In this document: in pieces, positions 27,035 through 35,563 of the stretch | Numbering within the stretch: the first letter of the stretch is position 1 | Layout: each line of letters opens with the position of its first letter | DNA from: Pseudomonadota bacterium | GTDB lineage: Bacteria; Pseudomonadota; Gammaproteobacteria; Burkholderiales; Burkholderiaceae_C | DNA length: 64,000 bases | Assembly (NCBI GenBank): GCA_020161145.1 | Contig: JAIUPQ010000005.1 | Location: forward strand, 1 to 64,000 | Direction: 5' to 3' | The notes under the pieces: generated by a model | What the model saw: the letters and a program-made list of their open reading frames with translations, nothing else | The model's database searches: none | Told to the model about the DNA's origin: nothing | Program-made: the position numbers and the translations under genes

Positions 27035-28582
27035 ATGTCGCCGCGCACCGCCTACCGTTTTCTGGTCGTCACCTTGCTGGGTTTTGCTTCGGGGCTGCCG
27101 CTGGCGCTGACGGGCCAGGCCCTGCAGGCGTGGTTGTCCATGGAGGGGCTGGATGTGGCCACCATCGGCTTTCTGAGTCTGGTGGGCCTGCCCTACACCT
27201 TCAAGTTCCTCTGGGCGCCGCTGATGGACCGGTTCGACCTGCCGCTGCTGGGCCGGCGGCGCGGCTGGCTGGTGCTGTCGCAGCTGCTGCTGGCCGGCGC
27301 CCTGTGGCTGCTGGCCGCCACCCCGCCCACGGGCGCGCTGCAGGTGTTTGCGCTGCTGGCGGTGGCGGTGGCGTTTCTCTCGGCCACGCAAGACGTGGCC
27401 TACGACGCCTACCGCACCGACATGCTGCCCGCGCGCGAGCGCGGCATGGGCGCCTCGCTCAACGTCATGGGCTACCGGCTGGCCATGATCGTCTCGGGCG
27501 GCCTGGCGCTGATCTGGACCGATCCGGCCCAGGGCGGGGCCATGAGCTGGCCCGAGGTCTACCGGGGCATGGCGCTGGTCATGGTGGTGGCGGCCGGCTT
27601 CAGCCTCACCGCGCTGCCGCGCCTGCCCATGCCGGCCGTGGCGGCCACGCTGCCACGCCAGGAGCTCATCGGGTTTGGCGCCGTGCTGCTGGCCGTGGCC
27701 ACGGGCTATGCGCTCACGCAGTGGGGCGTGGCGCCGGCCATGCGCGCGGCGCTGGCCTGGGCACTGGGTGCCGAGCCCAGCGCGCTGGCCCAGCGCTGGG
27801 CCGATCTGGCCACGCTGTTCGTGGGCCTGGCCGTGACGCTGCCGCTGGCCGCCTGGGCGGCGCGCCGGGCGCGTTTTGCCACCTTGCTCGACGGCCTCTC
27901 GGGCTACTTCAGCCAGCGCGGCGCAGGGTTGTTTCTGCTCTTCATCGTGCTCTACAAACTGGGCGATGCGTTTGCCGGTGCGTTGCTCACGCCTTTCTTG
28001 TTGCAGGCCATGCATTACGCCCCGGCCGAGGTGGGCGTGGTCAACAAGCTGCTGGGGCTGTGGCTGACCATCGTCGGCGCGCTGCTGGGCGGGGCGCTGA
28101 TGCTGCGGCTGGGCCTGTGGCGGGCGCTGATGGCGTTCGGCCTGTTGCAGATGGTCAGCAACCTGGGCTTCTGGTGGCTGGCCAGCCAGGGCCAGGGCGC
28201 ACTGGGCACGTTGACGCTGCCGGCGTTCGACCTGGTCATCGTCCATCTGGATAGGCCCACGGCCCTCGACGGCGGCCTGCTGATGGTGGTGACGCTGGAG
28301 AATCTCTCGGGCGGCATGGGTACGGCGGCCTTTCTGGCCTTTCTGATGAGCCTGACCCAGCAGCGCTTTTCGGCCACGCAGTTTGCGCTGCTCAGCGCCT
28401 TTGCCTCGGTGGGCCGCGTCTGGGTGGGGCCGCTGGCCGGCGTGCTGGCGGCGTCCATAGGCTGGCCGACGTTTTTCGTGGTGTCCACCATCGCCGCCGT
28501 GCCGGCGTTGGTCTTGCTCGTGTTCATGCGGCCCGCCGTGGCCGCGCTGGAGGTGCCTCGCGGTGCCCCGATCGACGACTGA
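27035..28582 (+). CDS. AmpG-like MFS permease (muropeptide transporter family)
   Basis: A 515-residue transporter with about 14 helices. The N-terminus LLGFASGLPLALTGQALQAW, the GLPYTFKFLWAPLMDRF motif and SATQDVAYDAYRTDML are characteristic of AmpG, which imports anhydromuropeptides from peptidoglycan turnover. E. coli AmpG is 491 residues. The start at 27035 is chosen for the family N-terminus; the frame is open upstream within the divergent gene. No ampD or beta-lactamase is present nearby. Confidence 0.87.
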   Translation: MSPRTAYRFLVVTLLGFASGLPLALTGQALQAWLSMEGLDVATIGFLSLVGLPYTFKFLWAPLMDRFDLPLLGRRRGWLVLSQLLLAGALWLLAATPPTGALQVFALLAVAVAFLSATQDVAYDAYRTDMLPARERGMGASLNVMGYRLAMIVSGGLALIWTDPAQGGAMSWPEVYRGMALVMVVAAGFSLTALPRLPMPAVAATLPRQELIGFGAVLLAVATGYALTQWGVAPAMRAALAWALGAEPSALAQRWADLATLFVGLAVTLPLAAWAARRARFATLLDGLSGYFSQRGAGLFLLFIVLYKLGDAFAGALLTPFLLQAMHYAPAEVGVVNKLLGLWLTIVGALLGGALMLRLGLWRALMAFGLLQMVSNLGFWWLASQGQGALGTLTLPAFDLVIVHLDRPTALDGGLLMVVTLENLSGGMGTAAFLAFLMSLTQQRFSATQFALLSAFASVGRVWVGPLAGVLAASIGWPTFFVVSTIAAVPALVLLVFMRPAVAALEVPRGAPIDD

Positions 28583-28592
28583 TGGAGTGCCG

Positions 28593-29504
28593 ATGTTTCG
28601 CACCAACGCCGACTTGAGCCATCCCCCCACCTGCCCGTGTCGCCTGCATGGCCGCCGCCGCTGGCTGGGCGCTGCGGCCGCCGTGGCCGGCACCACGCTG
28701 CTGCCGGCGGCCGTGCTGGCGCAGCAGCAGGAAGGCGTGCAAGGCCAGGTGGGGCGCCGCTCGCGCTTCACGCAACTGGTGTCGGCCGAGCAGATCGAGG
28801 CCGCCGCCGACCAGCAATACCGGCAGATGCTGCAAGAGGCGCGGCAAAAGCGCGCGCTGGCCCCGGCCGACAACCCGCAGGTGCAGCGGCTGCGCGCCAT
28901 TGCCGACCGCCTGATTCCGTTTGCGCCGGCCTGGAACGGCCGCGCCCGCCAGTGGCGCTGGGAGGTCAACCTGCTGGGCTCCAAGGAGCTGAACGCGTTT
29001 TGCATGCCCGGCGGCAAGATCGCCTTTTACTGGGGCATCTTGCAGCGGCTGCAGCTCAGCGACGCCGAGGTGGCCGCCATCATGGGCCACGAAATGGCCC
29101 ACGCCCTGCGCGAGCACGCCCGCGAGCAGACCGGCAAGACGGCGGCCACGCGCATCGGCGCCGACGTGCTGACCTCGCTGCTGGGCCTGGGCGGCCTGGG
29201 CCAGGCCGCCATGGGCATGGGCGCGCAGCTGCTGACGCTGAAGTTCAGCCGCGAGGACGAAACCGAGGCCGACGTGGTGGGGCTGGACCTGGCCGCCCGC
29301 GCCGGCTACAACCCCGCCGCCGCCGTCACCCTGTGGCAGAAGATGATGCGCGCCAGCCAGGGCGCGCCGCCCGAATTCCTCTCCACCCACCCGGCCAGCA
29401 GCAGCCGCGTGCAGGACATCGAACGCACGCTGCCGCGCGTGGAAGCGCTCTACCAGCGGGCGCCCAAGCCACAAAGGGAATGGGGGCCGCCGGCGCAGGG
29501 GTGA
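28593..29504 (+). CDS. M48 family metallopeptidase (periplasmic)
   Basis: A 303-residue protein. The zinc motif HEMAH (about 166-170) lies in AIMGHEMAHALREHAREQTG and the downstream ligand in EDETEADVVGLDLAARAGYN (about 224), as in BepA/LoiP-type proteases. The N-terminus GRRRWLGAAAAVAGT, ending near VLAQ, resembles a twin-arginine signal peptide. The C-terminus has FLSTHPASSSRV, typical of the family. It follows the AmpG-like gene by 10 bases and may be co-transcribed. A role in outer-membrane protein quality control is inferred from the family. Confidence 0.9.
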   Translation: MFRTNADLSHPPTCPCRLHGRRRWLGAAAAVAGTTLLPAAVLAQQQEGVQGQVGRRSRFTQLVSAEQIEAAADQQYRQMLQEARQKRALAPADNPQVQRLRAIADRLIPFAPAWNGRARQWRWEVNLLGSKELNAFCMPGGKIAFYWGILQRLQLSDAEVAAIMGHEMAHALREHAREQTGKTAATRIGADVLTSLLGLGGLGQAAMGMGAQLLTLKFSREDETEADVVGLDLAARAGYNPAAAVTLWQKMMRASQGAPPEFLSTHPASSSRVQDIERTLPRVEALYQRAPKPQREWGPPAQG

Positions 29505-29543
29505 GGAGTCTCAGCGGCTAGGGGCAGGACAGGATCACTTCTT

Positions 29544-29663
29544 TTACCGCCGAAACAACGCCCTCATCACCATCCGCACCAACTGCGCCACCACCGTGGC
29601 CAGGACGATTTGTTGCAGCGGGCGGCCACGGCCGCCGCGGCCGGCTCGGGGCATGCGAAACAT
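29544..29663 (-). CDS. Small basic membrane-associated protein (39 residues)
   Basis: The ATG at 29663 has GGAGGA nine bases upstream and lies 3 bases after the stop of the metallo-hydrolase gene on the same strand. The product starts MFRMPRAGRGGRGRPL, followed by an amphipathic or membrane-prone stretch QIVLATVVAQLVRMVMRALF and RR-stop. The strong Shine-Dalgarno and tight spacing support translation. No family recognised. Confidence 0.45.
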   Translation of the reverse strand: MFRMPRAGRGGRGRPLQQIVLATVVAQLVRMVMRALFRR

Positions 29664-29666
29664 GGT

Positions 29667-30305
29667 TCAGGTTCCTCCGACGTAGGGGTTGGTGCGGCGC
29701 TCGCGGCCGAAGGTGGATTCGGGGCCGTGGCCGGGGATGAAGACGGTGTCGTCGCCCATGGGCCACAGGCGCTGGGTGATGCTGGCGATCAGTTGGTCGT
29801 GGTCGCCCTGGGGGAAGTCGGTGCGGCCAATGGAGCCGGCGAACAGCACGTCGCCCACAAAGCAGCGCTGGCTTTCGGGGTGGTGGAAGACGACGTGCCC
29901 AGGCGTGTGGCCGGGGCAGTGGCGCACGTGGACGCGGGTCTGGCCCAGCGTCACTTCGTCGCCGTCGGCCAGCCAGCGGGTGGGGGTGAAGGTCTCGGCC
30001 CGGGGCAGGCCGAACATCTGGCCTTGCTGCGGCAGGCCGGCGATCCAGAACTGGTCGGCGGGGTGCGGGCCGATGATGGGCAGGTCCACCTCGCGGGCAA
30101 TCTGCGCCACGGCGCCGGCGTGGTCAATGTGGGCGTGGGTGACCCACAGCGCGGTGAGGGTGACGCCCAGGCGGCGGGCTTCGGCCAGCAGCGCGGGCGC
30201 CTCGCCACCGGCATCGACGATGGCGCCTTCCATCGTCTGGTCGCACCAGACGATGGAGGCGTTTTGCTGAAAGGCGGTGACGGGGTGGGTGTGGTAGCGG
30301 AGCAT
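29667..30305 (-). CDS. MBL-fold metallo-hydrolase, glyoxalase II-like
   Basis: A 212-residue metallo-beta-lactamase-fold enzyme. Metal ligands: THAHIDHAG (about 55-63), CPGHTPGHVV (about 130-139), FVGDVLFAGSIGRTDF (about 149-164) and the final IPGHGPES (about 190-197). The motif set fits the short glyoxalase II/YcbL group, which hydrolyses thioesters such as S-lactoylglutathione. A stand-alone promoter probably lies just upstream. A 39-residue ORF follows 3 bases after the stop. Confidence 0.9.
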   Translation of the reverse strand: MLRYHTHPVTAFQQNASIVWCDQTMEGAIVDAGGEAPALLAEARRLGVTLTALWVTHAHIDHAGAVAQIAREVDLPIIGPHPADQFWIAGLPQQGQMFGLPRAETFTPTRWLADGDEVTLGQTRVHVRHCPGHTPGHVVFHHPESQRCFVGDVLFAGSIGRTDFPQGDHDQLIASITQRLWPMGDDTVFIPGHGPESTFGRERRTNPYVGGT

Positions 30306-30329
30306 GGGGCGAGGATAGCGCCCCTCGCC

Positions 30330-31817
30330 TCAAACAAACCCCAGGTTGCGCTTGCTCCCCCAGCGCGACAGGTTGGGCAGGATGAGGTCCAGCTCGCTGT
30401 CGGCCACGCCCAGCCAGCTGCCCAGCGTGGCGGCGTACTGGTCGGCGCTTTGCGCGGGCAGCAACTGGCCGCTGTCCAGCAGGTCGTCGCTGAGGAAGTG
30501 GCCCTGGCCGTCGGTGCCGCTGTAGGTGGGGAAACGCCCGTAGATGTCGCCGCCTTTGACGGCGCCGCCCATGACGAAGTGGTGGCTGCCCCAGCCGTGG
30601 TCGCAGCCGTCGCCGTTGCTGGTCAGCGCGCGGCCGAACTCGCTCATGGTGAAGGTGGTGACGCTGTCGTCCAGGCCCATGGCGCCCAGGGTGTCGTCGA
30701 AGTACTGCATGGCGTGGGCCAGTTGGGCCAGCAGCGGGGCGTGGCGGTCCTGCATGGTGTCGTGGGTGTCCCAGCCGCCCAGGCCGACGAAGAACACCTG
30801 CCGGCCCATGCCCAGCGTGCCCCGCACGGCCATGGTGCGGGCCACTGCCTGGAGCTGATGGGCCAGCGGGTTGTAGAGGTCGGCCTTGGTCGCCGGGTCG
30901 CGGTACTGCAGCAGCGGGTCTGTCAGCGGGTCGCTGCGCGAGCCCCAGGGGCCGGCGGTCACACCCGGGTAGATGCCGCCCAGCACATCCACGGCGGCGT
31001 AGCTGCGCTGCGAGACGGCGGCGTGCTCGCGCTCGATCAGGCGGTTGTCGCGCGTGGTGGTCATGATGCCCCGCATGCGCCGCAGCACCTCGGCCGAGCC
31101 GTAGACCGTGCCGTCATCGAGGCCCACGCGCACCGGCCCGCTGGGGGCGAGCTGGTAGGCGCGGGTCTGCTTGCCCGGCAGCCAGACGGCGTTGCCGTTG
31201 ACGCTGATGGCGCTGAACATGGACTGGGTGTTGGCGCCAATCTGGCCGTCCATGAAGTGCCCGCCCCAGCCGCGGGTGGTGCCTTCGGCGCCGCCCGACT
31301 GCCAGACCGACTGCTGGTCGTTGTGCGAGCCCAGTTTGCTGGGCCGCATGGCGGTGGAGTTGTCATAGTCGCTCTTGACGGTGGGGCCCAGCAGGTTGCC
31401 GACGTTGGCGACGATGGCCAGGCGCTGGCGGTTGAACAGCGTCTGCAGGCTGGCGATGCTGGGGTGCAGCGCGAAGCTGCGACCGGCCTGGGGCGTGGCC
31501 GGCGTGATGGGCAGCACGCCACCCAGGCGCTGGTGCAGCGAGCCGCTGCCCTTGGCCTGCGTGCCGGGCGGTGCCAGGGCAATGCCGCCCACCACGTCGC
31601 CACGCTCGGCGCTGTAGGCCGACCAGGAGGCTTCATCGGTGGCCAGCACGGTGTTGTAGTGGTCGTTGCCGCCATACAAAAAAATGCACACCAGCGCCTT
31701 GTAGTCGCCGGCGCCCACGGCACTGGCCCGGTTCATGGCGGTCAGGCCCAGGCCCAGACCGGCGACGGCGCCGCCATGGCGCAGCAGTTCTCGACGAGAC
31801 AGCATGGGAGACCTCAT
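30330..31817 (-). CDS. DUF1501 domain-containing protein, Tat-exported
   Basis: A 495-residue protein with a twin-arginine-type signal (SRRELLRHGGAVAGLGLGL, ending near NRASA) and the DUF1501 region (LVCIFLYGGNDHYNTV; FTMSEFGRALTSNGDGCDHG; GQGHFLSDDLLDSG). The fold is related to alkaline-phosphatase/sulfatase-like hydrolases, but no activity is established. The start overlaps the stop of the DUF1800 gene by 4 bases. The two families are a recurrent pair in bacterial genomes. Confidence 0.9.
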   Translation of the reverse strand: MRSPMLSRRELLRHGGAVAGLGLGLTAMNRASAVGAGDYKALVCIFLYGGNDHYNTVLATDEASWSAYSAERGDVVGGIALAPPGTQAKGSGSLHQRLGGVLPITPATPQAGRSFALHPSIASLQTLFNRQRLAIVANVGNLLGPTVKSDYDNSTAMRPSKLGSHNDQQSVWQSGGAEGTTRGWGGHFMDGQIGANTQSMFSAISVNGNAVWLPGKQTRAYQLAPSGPVRVGLDDGTVYGSAEVLRRMRGIMTTTRDNRLIEREHAAVSQRSYAAVDVLGGIYPGVTAGPWGSRSDPLTDPLLQYRDPATKADLYNPLAHQLQAVARTMAVRGTLGMGRQVFFVGLGGWDTHDTMQDRHAPLLAQLAHAMQYFDDTLGAMGLDDSVTTFTMSEFGRALTSNGDGCDHGWGSHHFVMGGAVKGGDIYGRFPTYSGTDGQGHFLSDDLLDSGQLLPAQSADQYAATLGSWLGVADSELDLILPNLSRWGSKRNLGFV

Positions 31818-33598
31818 TTCTGGACGATGAATTCGGGGCTGACCAGGGTCAGCAGGATGGCGGTCTGGACGCGCCGGGCCTTGGCGTTGTCGCGTGCCAG
31901 GGCGTTGCTGTCGTCGGGTCGTTTGGGCGGCATGGTGTGCGCCTGTACGGCGGCCAGCACCTCGTTGCGCAGGGTGGCCGAGGGTGAACTGGGCAGCAGC
32001 TTGTCGAAGACCTGGGTGACCAGCGCTGGCGGATCCTCGGCCAGGGCGGTTTCGGCCGTGTAGTTGGGCTGCATGTCGGGGCGCTCGCCCAGGTTGTCTT
32101 CGCCGCGCGGACCGATGCCGCGCTGGACCACACCCATCATGTAGTTGGCATAGCCGGCAATGCTGGTCTCGTTGGTGATCTGCATCTCGGGCAGCGTCAT
32201 GCGCGCCGCGTCGGCCTCGCCGCCGGCGGGGATGTAGCCGGGGCGGTAGAAGTTGAAGACCGATGGCGAGGACAGTGGTGTCTGGTTCAACTCGGTGGCG
32301 GCGTCGCTGGTGGGCGCGATCAGCACCTTGCCACTGTCGGAGGTGGCGTTGAAGGCCCGCAACCAGGCGGTGACGCGCAAGATGGGCTCGCGCACCTTGC
32401 CGTAGCGCTCGCCGCTGGCCACGCCGGCCCGGCGGGCCTCTTTGTCGTTGAGGACGGCGCGCAGCACCGCCTTCATGTCGCCGCGCACCCCGTTGCCGTT
32501 GTTGGCAAATTTGTTGGCCACGCGCTGCACGTAGGCGGGGCTGGGGTCGCTGGTGACCAGGCGCTGGATCAACTGGCGGCCGATGAAGGGGCCGACGTTG
32601 GCGTGTTTGAACAAGGTGTCGACGGCGATCTTGACGCTGGCGTCGGGGTCGGCCACTTTCTGGGCCGGCACCTGGGTGCCCAGAAACACCTTGGGCGTGA
32701 TGGCGTGGTACTGCGGATAGCCCTGCATGGGGGTGCCGTAGCGGTTGGGGTCGGCGTAGGCGGGGTCGCCGCCGAAGAAGCGTGGCTTGGAGGTGTCGGG
32801 TCCGTACCAGGAAAAACCGGTGAACGTCGACGCGATGCCGGCCACGTCATCCTGGTCGTAGGTGGGGATGGGCAGGCCGCCAGAGAGCTTGGCCGTGCCG
32901 TCGGGGTTGAGTTGCACCAGACCGATGGAGAACAGCTGCATCACCTCGCGGGCGAAGTTCTGGTCGGGCTGACGGCCGGTTACCGGATCGGCCGGCTGGT
33001 TGCGCAGATGCGACAGGTATTTGCCCATCGCCGGGTGCATGGTCACGTCCTGCAGCAGGGTGCGGAAGTTGCCGAAGGCGTTGCGCCCCAGCATGTCGTA
33101 GTAGGAGGCGGCCATTTCGGCCTGGGTGCCCGAGACTTCGATCAGCGAGATGACGAAGATTTCGGACAGCGCCAGCTTGACGCGCTGGCGCAACTGGTCA
33201 TCGGCGAACAGCGCCCGCTCGTAGATGGACGAGATCACCTCGTTGTTGCCGGCGGTGGCCTTGGGGTCACCCTTCTTGATGGCGGCATCGGCTGCCAGCC
33301 AGCGCGTGCGGTGCACGTCCTGGGCCGGCATGGCGAGCTGCTCATCAATCCACTTGGCGGTGCCCACCGACTGGATGCGAGACAAGGTGCTGGCGTTGGC
33401 GCCAAAGCTGGCCTGGTTGAGCAGGCGAAAGGCTTCGGTGCGCGTGGCGCCGGTGGCAGCAAGGGCGCTGCGGCGGGTGTCGGATTGGGAGAGGGCGGCG
33501 CTGTCGCTCTCGGGGTTCTGGCCGCCGCAGGCGGTCAGCAACCCGAGCAATGCGACAGTCGCCAATGCGCGCGTACGCGGCAAGGCGGCTGGGGTCAT
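31814..33598 (-). CDS. DUF1800 domain-containing lipoprotein
   Basis: A 594-residue exported protein. The signal peptide carries a lipobox-like LLTACGG (Cys at about 23), so membrane anchoring is likely. The DUF1800 domain spans most of the rest (AFRLLNQASFGANASTLSRI; NFAREVMQLFSIGLVQLNPD; GFSWYGPD). Function unknown. It is the first gene of a two-gene unit with DUF1501. The 141-base gap to the permease gene holds no gene I can support. Confidence 0.9.
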   Translation of the reverse strand: MTPAALPRTRALATVALLGLLTACGGQNPESDSAALSQSDTRRSALAATGATRTEAFRLLNQASFGANASTLSRIQSVGTAKWIDEQLAMPAQDVHRTRWLAADAAIKKGDPKATAGNNEVISSIYERALFADDQLRQRVKLALSEIFVISLIEVSGTQAEMAASYYDMLGRNAFGNFRTLLQDVTMHPAMGKYLSHLRNQPADPVTGRQPDQNFAREVMQLFSIGLVQLNPDGTAKLSGGLPIPTYDQDDVAGIASTFTGFSWYGPDTSKPRFFGGDPAYADPNRYGTPMQGYPQYHAITPKVFLGTQVPAQKVADPDASVKIAVDTLFKHANVGPFIGRQLIQRLVTSDPSPAYVQRVANKFANNGNGVRGDMKAVLRAVLNDKEARRAGVASGERYGKVREPILRVTAWLRAFNATSDSGKVLIAPTSDAATELNQTPLSSPSVFNFYRPGYIPAGGEADAARMTLPEMQITNETSIAGYANYMMGVVQRGIGPRGEDNLGERPDMQPNYTAETALAEDPPALVTQVFDKLLPSSPSATLRNEVLAAVQAHTMPPKRPDDSNALARDNAKARRVQTAILLTLVSPEFIVQK

Positions 33599-33739
33599 GG
33601 CAGTTTCCGGTTCGTTGTTGATCGTCGGTCGCAGTACTGCAAGGCCACGCCGACAACACGGACTCTAAGAGCGCCGCGCCCAACCCCGGTAACCAGTTCT
33701 TTCCACTCGGCCTGGGAAATCCCCAGGGTTTGTGCGCCC

Positions 33740-35479
33740 TCAGCGTGTGGTGAACGGGAAGAACACCGGCACCGCCACCAGGCACACCGCCATGAATACC
33801 AGTGCCAGCGGCACACCGGCGCGCAGGTAGTCGGCCAGCGTGTAGCGCCCCGGGCTCATCACCATCAGATTGGTCTGGTAACCGTAGGGTGTGGAAAAAC
33901 TGCAACTGGCGCCGTAGAGCACGGCCATGACGAAGGGCATGGGACCCAGCCCCATTTGTTCAGCCACGCCCAGCGCCACCGGAAAGGTCAGCGCGGCGGC
34001 GGCGTTGTTGCTCATCAGCTCGGTCATGATCCAGGTCACCAGCAGCACCAGGGCCAGCGCGGCGTAAGGCCCCCAGGCCACGCCGCCGGCCAGCAGCGCG
34101 CCGGCCAGCACCTTGGCCGTGCCGGTGGCCATCATCACGTCCGAAATCACCAGCGCCGAGGCGATGATGAGGATGATGTCGTAAGGCATGTGCCGCCGCA
34201 GCTCGGCCGGCTTGACCAGCCGCAAGGCGAGAAAGACCGCCAGCAGCACCAGCAGGCCTTTGAGAAAACTCAGCACGCCCAGCGCCGACAGGCCGATGAC
34301 GGCGACGAAACCAGCCAGCGCGAGGTTGGCCTTGCGCGGATCGATGAACTTTTGCACCTGGCGTTCGGAGACGACGACGAAGTTGCGGCTGAGGTTGTTG
34401 CGGGTCTGGAAGTCCTGGCCGGTGACCAGCACCAGCGCATCGCCCACCTCCAGCCGGATGGAGCCCAGCGAGCCGCCCAGCCGCTCGCCGCCCCGGCGCA
34501 CGGCGACCACGGCGGCGTCGAACTGGGCGCGAAAGTCCACCTCGCGCAAGGTCTGTCGCGCCAGCGTGGACTGGGCGGAAATCACCACCTCCACCAGGTT
34601 GTCCAGTGGCAGGTCGCGGTCGTGGCCCACGGTGTGCAGGCCAGGAAAGCGCGCCAGCAGATCGATGCGGGTGACGTCGCCGGTGAAGACCAGCTCGTCA
34701 CCGGCCTGGATGAAGCGGTCGGGCTCCACCGGGGCGATGACGTGGTCGCCGCGCACGATCTCGGTCAGGAACAGATGGCCCAGGTTGCGCAAGCCGGCCT
34801 CTTCCACGGTTTTGCCGATCAGCGGCGAGCCCTCGCGCACCTGGGCCTCCACGAAGTAATCGGCCGCGCTCTCGGGCTCGGTGGGATGGTCTTTGAGCAG
34901 ATGCGGGTAGAGCAGCCACATGGTCAGTCCGCCCGCCAGCAGCAGCAGGCCGCCCACCGGCAGCAGGTCGAACATCTTGAGCTCGGGCAACTGGCTGCCG
35001 ATCAGAAAGCTGTTGACCAGCAGGTTGGTAGAGGTGCCCACCAGCGTCAGCGTGCCGCCGATGGTGGCGGCAAAACACATGGGCAGCAGCACGCGCGAGG
35101 CCGCGTGATGCGGGTTGCCGCGCAGTGGCCCCATCAGCGAGGCCACCACGGCGGTGTTGTTCAGAAAGGCCGAGTAGATGGCGGTGGTGAAGTACAGCTT
35201 GGTCAGCGCCCACCGGTAGGGGCCGCGCACGAGCTTGTCGGCCATGGTCTCCAGCAGGCGGGACTTGTCCAGCACCACGGACAGCAGCATCAGCACCACC
35301 ACGGTGATGAGGCCGTTGTTGGTCAGGTGTTTGAGGCTGGTGTCCAGGCTGGTGAAGCCCAGCAGGATGAAGGCGAAGGCCGTGCCGCTGAAGATGGCGG
35401 CGGGCGCCCAGCGCCCCCGCACCAGCATGACGACCAGGCCGAGCAGTCCGGTGAGGACGACGATCTGCTGCCAAGACAT
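33740..35479 (-). CDS. SLC13-type permease with two TrkA-C domains, probable sulfate transporter
   Basis: A 579-residue inner-membrane protein. An N-terminal SLC13/ArsB-like helical half (about 1-200, with FLNNTAVVASLMGPL and GTSTNLLVNSF) is followed by two cytosolic TrkA-C (RCK-C) domains (about 205-370: VREGSPLIGKTVEEAGLRNL; VDFRAQFDAAVVAVRRGGER) and a second helical half with MTELMSNNAAAALTFPVAL. The start at 35479 has AGGAG eight bases upstream. This architecture matches SAC1/SLT-like sulfate permeases. Its place right after cysNC supports sulfate uptake (inference). A terminator separates it from cysNC. Confidence 0.85.
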   Translation of the reverse strand: MSWQQIVVLTGLLGLVVMLVRGRWAPAAIFSGTAFAFILLGFTSLDTSLKHLTNNGLITVVVLMLLSVVLDKSRLLETMADKLVRGPYRWALTKLYFTTAIYSAFLNNTAVVASLMGPLRGNPHHAASRVLLPMCFAATIGGTLTLVGTSTNLLVNSFLIGSQLPELKMFDLLPVGGLLLLAGGLTMWLLYPHLLKDHPTEPESAADYFVEAQVREGSPLIGKTVEEAGLRNLGHLFLTEIVRGDHVIAPVEPDRFIQAGDELVFTGDVTRIDLLARFPGLHTVGHDRDLPLDNLVEVVISAQSTLARQTLREVDFRAQFDAAVVAVRRGGERLGGSLGSIRLEVGDALVLVTGQDFQTRNNLSRNFVVVSERQVQKFIDPRKANLALAGFVAVIGLSALGVLSFLKGLLVLLAVFLALRLVKPAELRRHMPYDIILIIASALVISDVMMATGTAKVLAGALLAGGVAWGPYAALALVLLVTWIMTELMSNNAAAALTFPVALGVAEQMGLGPMPFVMAVLYGASCSFSTPYGYQTNLMVMSPGRYTLADYLRAGVPLALVFMAVCLVAVPVFFPFTTR

Positions 35480-35511
35480 GGGCGGCACTCCTGAGGTCAA
35501 TTCCAAGGGGC

Positions 35512-35541
35512 AAAAAAAAGCCGCCGCAGGCTGCGGCGGCT
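35512..35541 (-). terminator. Rho-independent terminator of cysNC
   Basis: AGCCGCCGCAG (35519-35529) and CTGCGGCGGCT (35531-35541) form an 11-bp inverted repeat, followed on the minus strand by eight T (35519-35512). It sits 23 bases after the cysNC stop and just upstream of the permease start. Confidence 0.9.
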
Positions 35542-35563
35542 GGGGTCGAGGCCGCAGGCCCGG

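Noticed and set aside
33599-33739. Short minus-strand frame (AQTLGISQAEWKELV-like) between the permease and DUF1800 genes
   Set aside because: It runs through the ends of both neighbours in a different frame, has no clear start and matches no family.
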